Below the pieces are notes generated by a model that made no database searches, was not told the origin of the DNA, and worked only from the letters and a program-made list of their open reading frames with translations. DNA of 64,000 bases from Chitinophaga pinensis (lineage in GTDB: Bacteria > Bacteroidota > Bacteroidia > UKL13-3), in the NCBI GenBank assembly GCA_945898275.1, contig CAMDHZ010000002.1, positions 69,007 through 133,006 on the forward strand. The letters are read 5' to 3'. Below, in pieces: positions 59,968-64,000 of this stretch. A program made the translations under genes and the position numbers. How positions within the stretch are numbered: the stretch's first letter is position 1; every line of letters starts with the position of its first letter.

Positions 59968-61679
59968 AATACTTAATTACCATATTAATAATACTTTCAA
60001 TAAAAATTAGCACTGCACAAAAAATCATTTTTGTGAGGATATGTAATAGTGGGATAAATAATACTATTTATTGGCAAGAAGGACTAGATACATGCAGACT
60101 ATATGGAACTATCAATTTGTATGCTAAGGAAAACGAAACAGCTCAATATTATAAGCTAGATTCAAATCTTAACACAGCTTCAAAATCATATATACATAAA
60201 AATGCAAATATACCTTCAATTAAAAACTGGGAATATAAAATAGAGTATAAGACAATATGTGGAACAGATACTTTGGCAATGCATACTGATTCATTAATGG
60301 TAGATGATATAAAACCAGATTCAAGCATCCTAGATTCTGTAAGTGTAAATCCCCTTAACAATCAGGTTTATCTTGGCTGGAGTAAAAACAAAACACCAGA
60401 TTTTGCTTTCTACTATTTATATAATTCAGATAGAGTTGACCCTAGACTTGCAGAGAATTATGTTGACACATTTTACATTGATGTATCACCCATAAATCCA
60501 CAAACAAAACCTCTAACTTATGATATAACCTCATCAGATAGCTGCGATAATCGAAGAGACTATGGCAAATATTTTCATCAAACTATATGGTTAAGAACTA
60601 GTATTGACACCTGTCTAAACGAGGTTAAATTAATTTGGAGTAAATATATAGGGTGGGAAGCTCAAAAATACTTCATATTCAGAAAGCTAAATGGGGGTTC
60701 ATTTGTAATGATAGATGAAATTACAGATACAAATCGAGTATATCTAGACAAAAACACTCCAATAAATAGTCAGATAGAATATTTTGTAAGAGCACATGGA
60801 AATCAATTCAGCTCTACGTCAAACTCTAGCTTCATGGTTAAATCTGGAATATCAAGTAATCCTAGCAATACAGAAATTGAGGTTGTAACAGCAAATACAA
60901 ATAAAAGCATTTCGATAATGGCAAGACCAAACCCAACAAATAATTATAGTCAACTAATAGTAGAGAAGAAAAATGAGTTTTTTACATTTGACTCAATAGG
61001 TTCAATTAATTTAACATCAAAGGTGTTTATAGACAATAACTCTCGAGATGATCAAAAAAGCATTTATCGACTAATATCTAAAAATGCATGTAGATACTAT
61101 TCCGATACAACAATAGTTTCTGGAAACATTGTCTTGAGCCTAATTAAAAACAATGACAATATTAGGCTATCATGGACTCGCTATTTCACGTGGAACAACG
61201 CAATAGAAAAACACATAATATACAGAGCATCAGGAAATAACATACCAGAAACAACAAACTTCATGGCAATATCTGAGAATAACAGTGATACCTTTTTTGA
61301 AGAATCACTAACAAATCAAAGTTCTGTAAACTGTTATTTCATAGAAACCATTGAAAGCACACTTGGAACAAAAAGCAGAAGCAATACAATTTGTAGTGTA
61401 GAGACTGGGGATATATTCTACCCCAACGCAATAGTTATAAACGGTACAAACTCATCATTTACTTTTATAGGCAAATCAATAGAACTAAATAATAGTATAT
61501 TAGAAATCTATGACAGATGGGGTAATCAAGTTTATTTATCAAACAACCTAAGTTCACCATGGACAGGAATAGACAACAACAATAATACTGTGCAACAAGG
61601 TGTATACTTCTTTATTGCAAAAATCAAAAGGAATGAAGAAATAATACAGTTAAAAGGAACAATAAATGTCATCAACTAA
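59964..61679 (+). CDS. Secreted protein with T9SS type B C-terminal sorting domain
   Basis: A 571-residue exported protein that starts at GTG (GTGA overlap with the upstream stop). The signal KYLITILIILSIKISTA leaves Gln first. Residues about 110-470 hold fibronectin-III-like segments (VYLGWSKNKTPDFAFYYLYN, RLSWTRYFTWNNAIEKHIIYRAS). The last ~90 residues match the type B (gliding-motility/CHLP) sorting domain: ILEIYDRWGNQVYLS, WTGIDNNNNTVQQGVYFFIAKI. T9SS cargo is carried to or beyond the outer surface. The cargo function is unknown. It is translationally coupled to the M16 pair and to ybeY. Confidence 0.87.
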   Translation: MKYLITILIILSIKISTAQKIIFVRICNSGINNTIYWQEGLDTCRLYGTINLYAKENETAQYYKLDSNLNTASKSYIHKNANIPSIKNWEYKIEYKTICGTDTLAMHTDSLMVDDIKPDSSILDSVSVNPLNNQVYLGWSKNKTPDFAFYYLYNSDRVDPRLAENYVDTFYIDVSPINPQTKPLTYDITSSDSCDNRRDYGKYFHQTIWLRTSIDTCLNEVKLIWSKYIGWEAQKYFIFRKLNGGSFVMIDEITDTNRVYLDKNTPINSQIEYFVRAHGNQFSSTSNSSFMVKSGISSNPSNTEIEVVTANTNKSISIMARPNPTNNYSQLIVEKKNEFFTFDSIGSINLTSKVFIDNNSRDDQKSIYRLISKNACRYYSDTTIVSGNIVLSLIKNNDNIRLSWTRYFTWNNAIEKHIIYRASGNNIPETTNFMAISENNSDTFFEESLTNQSSVNCYFIETIESTLGTKSRSNTICSVETGDIFYPNAIVINGTNSSFTFIGKSIELNNSILEIYDRWGNQVYLSNNLSSPWTGIDNNNNTVQQGVYFFIAKIKRNEEIIQLKGTINVIN

Positions 61680-62115
61680 AATAAGCTTCAATGAAGTTGA
61701 AGTAAAAATTCAAAATAAAAAAACAAATATAAAAAATTGGATTTTAGAAATATCCAAGGAACATAATCATACTATAAAAAGCTTATCTTATACATTTAGT
61801 AATGACGCATTTCTTTTAAAAATAAATCAATCATATCTTAATCATGATACGTTAACAGATATCATTACATTTGACTTAGGAGATGAAACAAATAATAAAA
61901 AAATAGAGGGAGACATTTACATAAGCTTAGAACGCATAAAAGAAAATGCAAAAATTCATAATGCATCCTACAAAGAAGAAGAATTAAGAGTAATCATACA
62001 TGGTCTATTACACCTATGCGGCTTTGAAGATAAAAATGATACAGACAAAAGAAACATGAGGGTACTAGAAGAAAATGCCATAGCAAAATTCAATGCCATG
62101 TTTCACGTGGAATAA
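61666..62115 (+). CDS. ybeY: rRNA maturation RNase YbeY
   Basis: A 149-residue zinc endoribonuclease acting on 16S rRNA 3'-end maturation and ribosome quality control. The metal motif HGLLHLCGFED (HxxxHxxGxxD) lies near residues 110-120, following the LTDIITFDLGDE region. The start ATG overlaps the upstream secreted-protein gene by 14 bases, so it is coupled to it. mnmG follows 20 bases later, a common neighbour order in Bacteroidota as far as I recall. Confidence 0.93.
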   Translation: MSSTKISFNEVEVKIQNKKTNIKNWILEISKEHNHTIKSLSYTFSNDAFLLKINQSYLNHDTLTDIITFDLGDETNNKKIEGDIYISLERIKENAKIHNASYKEEELRVIIHGLLHLCGFEDKNDTDKRNMRVLEENAIAKFNAMFHVE

Positions 62116-62135
62116 TAAAAATAAAATAAAAAAAG

Positions 62136-64000
62136 ATGTTTGAAAGGTACGATGTAATAGTGGTTGGTGCTGGTCACGCTGGATGTGAAGCTGCAGCAGC
62201 AGCGGCCAATTTGGGCTCAAAAGTCTTACTAATAACAATGGACATGACCAAGATTGCTCAAATGAGTTGTAATCCTGCAATGGGAGGCATAGCAAAAGGT
62301 CAAATAGTAAGGGAAATAGATGCCTTAGGCGGATATTCTGGAATAGTAAGTGATAAATCAACGATACAATTTCGAATGCTAAACAGGTCAAAAGGTCCAG
62401 CGATGTGGAGCCCAAGATCTCAAAATGATAGGACACTATTCACAAATTATTGGAGGGAACTATTAGAACAAACTAGAAGTGTTGACTTTTGGCAAGACAT
62501 GGTAAATGAATTAATCATCGAAAATGGAATGGCTACAGGGGTAATAACAGGAATGGGACAAAGAATAAAGGCAAAATCTGTTATTATCACAAATGGAACA
62601 TTTCTTAATGGCATAATTCATATTGGTCAAAAACAATTTGGCGGTGGAAGAATAGGCGAAAAAGCGGCTACAGGAATTACTGAACAACTAAAAAGTTTAG
62701 GATATGAAACAGGGAGAATGAAAACAGGCACTCCACCGCGTGTAGACGGAAGAAGTCTTGATTACTCTAAAATGGAAATTCAAGAAGGAGATGAAAATCC
62801 AGAAAAATTCTCCTATTTAAAAAACACGAGAAACATAACAAGGCAACTTCCCTGCTGGATTACCTATACGAACCAAAATGTACACGAGGTACTTAAGGAA
62901 GGTTTTGATGATTCACCAATGTATGCAGGAAGAATACAAGGACTTGGACCTCGCTATTGTCCATCTATTGAAGATAAAATTAATCGGTTTGCAGAACGCG
63001 AAAGACACCAAATATTTGTTGAGCCTGAAGGATGGAACACAATAGAGATATATGTAAATGGGTTCTCAACTTCACTTCCCGATAATATACAGCTTAAAGC
63101 AATTCGCCTAATTCCAGGATTTGAAAATGCTAAAATTTTCAGACCTGGGTATGCAATAGAATATGACTACTTTCCACCAACACAATTAGAACTAACATTA
63201 GAATCAAAGAACATTAAACATTTATACTTCGCTGGTCAAATAAATGGAACTACTGGCTACGAGGAAGCTGCTTGTCAAGGATTAATTGCCGGTATAAATG
63301 CTCATCAAAAAATAAACGATAAAGAAGAATTTATACTAGGTAGATCAGAAGCATACATTGGAGTGCTAATTGACGATTTGGTAAACAAAGGTACTGATGA
63401 ACCCTATAGAATGTTTACATCGAGAGCTGAATACAGGCTGATGCTAAGACAGGATAATGCAGACATAAGACTAACAGAAAAATCCCACCATATAGGCTTA
63501 GCTAATATAGAACGCTTAAATATGGTAAACGATAAAATAAAGGAGACGGGAGAAATAATCAAATACTTTAAAAACACCTCAATAAATCCTAATGAGATAA
63601 ATACTCTGTTAGAATCTAAAGAAACAAGTGCAATAAAACAAAACTATAAACTATTTCAAATTCTTAGTAGGCCACAAATAGGTATTCAAGATATCATGTT
63701 AGCTTCTGAGGAACTAAAAAGCAATCTAATACATTATAACAATGATAGCTTACTACAAGCCGAAATATTGATGAAGTATGAAGGTTATCTGGAAAAAGAG
63801 CAATTGCTTGTAGAAAAAATGAATAGACTAGAGAATATAAAAATCAAAGATGATTTTGATTTTAGAGATGTTAAATCATTATCACTAGAGGCCAGAGAAA
63901 AACTCATCAAACAAAAACCAAAATCATTGGGACAAGCAGCAAGGATTAGCGGCATTGCACCTTCAGACATATCTATTCTTATGGTACATTTAGGAAGATA
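62136..64000 (+). CDS. mnmG: tRNA uridine-5-carboxymethylaminomethyl modification enzyme MnmG (GidA), reaching the window edge
   Basis: With MnmE it forms cmnm5U34 in tRNA anticodons, using FAD and methylene-tetrahydrofolate. From ATG 62136 there are 621 codons without a stop. The FAD motif VVGAGHAGCEAA, CNPAMGGIAKGQIVREIDALGG, KTGTPPRVDG and FTSRAEYRLMLRQDNAD are present. It ends SGIAPSDISILMVHLGR followed by TA at 63999-64000. That ending fits the family's C-terminus, so the next codon is probably the stop, and the gene is essentially complete. Confidence 0.95.
   Translation, partial: MFERYDVIVVGAGHAGCEAAAAAANLGSKVLLITMDMTKIAQMSCNPAMGGIAKGQIVREIDALGGYSGIVSDKSTIQFRMLNRSKGPAMWSPRSQNDRTLFTNYWRELLEQTRSVDFWQDMVNELIIENGMATGVITGMGQRIKAKSVIITNGTFLNGIIHIGQKQFGGGRIGEKAATGITEQLKSLGYETGRMKTGTPPRVDGRSLDYSKMEIQEGDENPEKFSYLKNTRNITRQLPCWITYTNQNVHEVLKEGFDDSPMYAGRIQGLGPRYCPSIEDKINRFAERERHQIFVEPEGWNTIEIYVNGFSTSLPDNIQLKAIRLIPGFENAKIFRPGYAIEYDYFPPTQLELTLESKNIKHLYFAGQINGTTGYEEAACQGLIAGINAHQKINDKEEFILGRSEAYIGVLIDDLVNKGTDEPYRMFTSRAEYRLMLRQDNADIRLTEKSHHIGLANIERLNMVNDKIKETGEIIKYFKNTSINPNEINTLLESKETSAIKQNYKLFQILSRPQIGIQDIMLASEELKSNLIHYNNDSLLQAEILMKYEGYLEKEQLLVEKMNRLENIKIKDDFDFRDVKSLSLEAREKLIKQKPKSLGQAARISGIAPSDISILMVHLGR

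Noticed and set aside
62065-62436. 123-residue minus-strand ORF over ybeY/mnmG
   Set aside because: Overlaps two clear conserved genes on the opposite strand.
1-64000. tRNA, rRNA genes, CRISPR arrays, replication origin
   Set aside because: No cloverleaf-like segments, rRNA blocks, regular repeats or DnaA-box clusters were found on reading. A tRNAscan-SE and CRISPR search would be the decisive test.

Overview
The window is a gene-dense, AT-rich stretch of a Bacteroidota chromosome. The evidence is: TAnnTTTG-type -7 boxes in front of many starts, almost no Shine-Dalgarno sequences, a T9SS type B sorting domain (gene at 59964), large TonB-type outer-membrane proteins, a short CarB, and Sec signal peptides that nearly always leave Gln as the first mature residue. 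I see no tRNA, rRNA, CRISPR array, insertion sequence or prophage, and no gap above about 260 bases. A genus cannot be named from the sequence.

Layout. 0-9.3 kb: 3' part of a CrtI-type desaturase, an exported barrel-like protein, rbfA-methyltransferase-lolC/E-like permease, a minus operon (hydroxyacyl-CoA dehydrogenase, GNAT, M28 glutaminyl-cyclase-like lipoprotein), an A-type Fe-S carrier, rpsT, radC, gtrA-like. 9.3-20.3 kb: carB, a TPR protein, a TPP-riboswitch-controlled TonB receptor, a second large outer-membrane receptor, an EEP-family nuclease/phosphatase and a rhomboid. 20.3-28 kb: two amidohydrolase genes, a CoA transferase, an ECF sigma operon with a membrane protein and a Spy-like protein, and a degenerate receiver protein. 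28-42.3 kb: pullulanase, glyA, nucleotidyltransferase, DUF2158-like, FabK/NMO-like, HTH protein, PhoD-like phosphatase, class-III aminotransferase, isocitrate dehydrogenase, GT-C-like membrane protein, purQ. 42.3-57.4 kb: exported hypothetical, AlbA_2 protein, SSS symporter, rhomboid, mutL, NagZ-beta-lactamase fusion, RRM protein, LysM/transglycosylase-like protein, gatA, tatA, RluB-type synthase, DAACS symporter. 57.4-64 kb: a plus-strand run with overlapping genes: M16 protease pair, T9SS cargo, ybeY, mnmG.

Most genes are housekeeping or cell-envelope genes. The most unusual signal is not a gene. The 10-mer GGTTTGAACC (reverse complement GGTTCAAACC) occurs 22 times exactly, on both strands and in every reading frame, where about 0.1 would be expected from base composition. 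Many copies extend to TTCGGTTTGAACC. One inverted pair forms the hairpin between two convergent genes. Density, lack of frame preference and the hairpin pair resemble DNA-uptake-sequence systems, which I do not know to have been described with this word in Bacteroidota. No copy is seen from 58.1 kb to the end.

Other points: Gln at +1 of exported proteins together with a glutaminyl-cyclase-like lipoprotein; several proteins that have lost catalytic residues (two amidohydrolase units, an M16 subunit, a receiver, a transglycosylase-like domain, possibly the MutL nuclease site); and promoters so close to start codons that the mRNAs may be leaderless.
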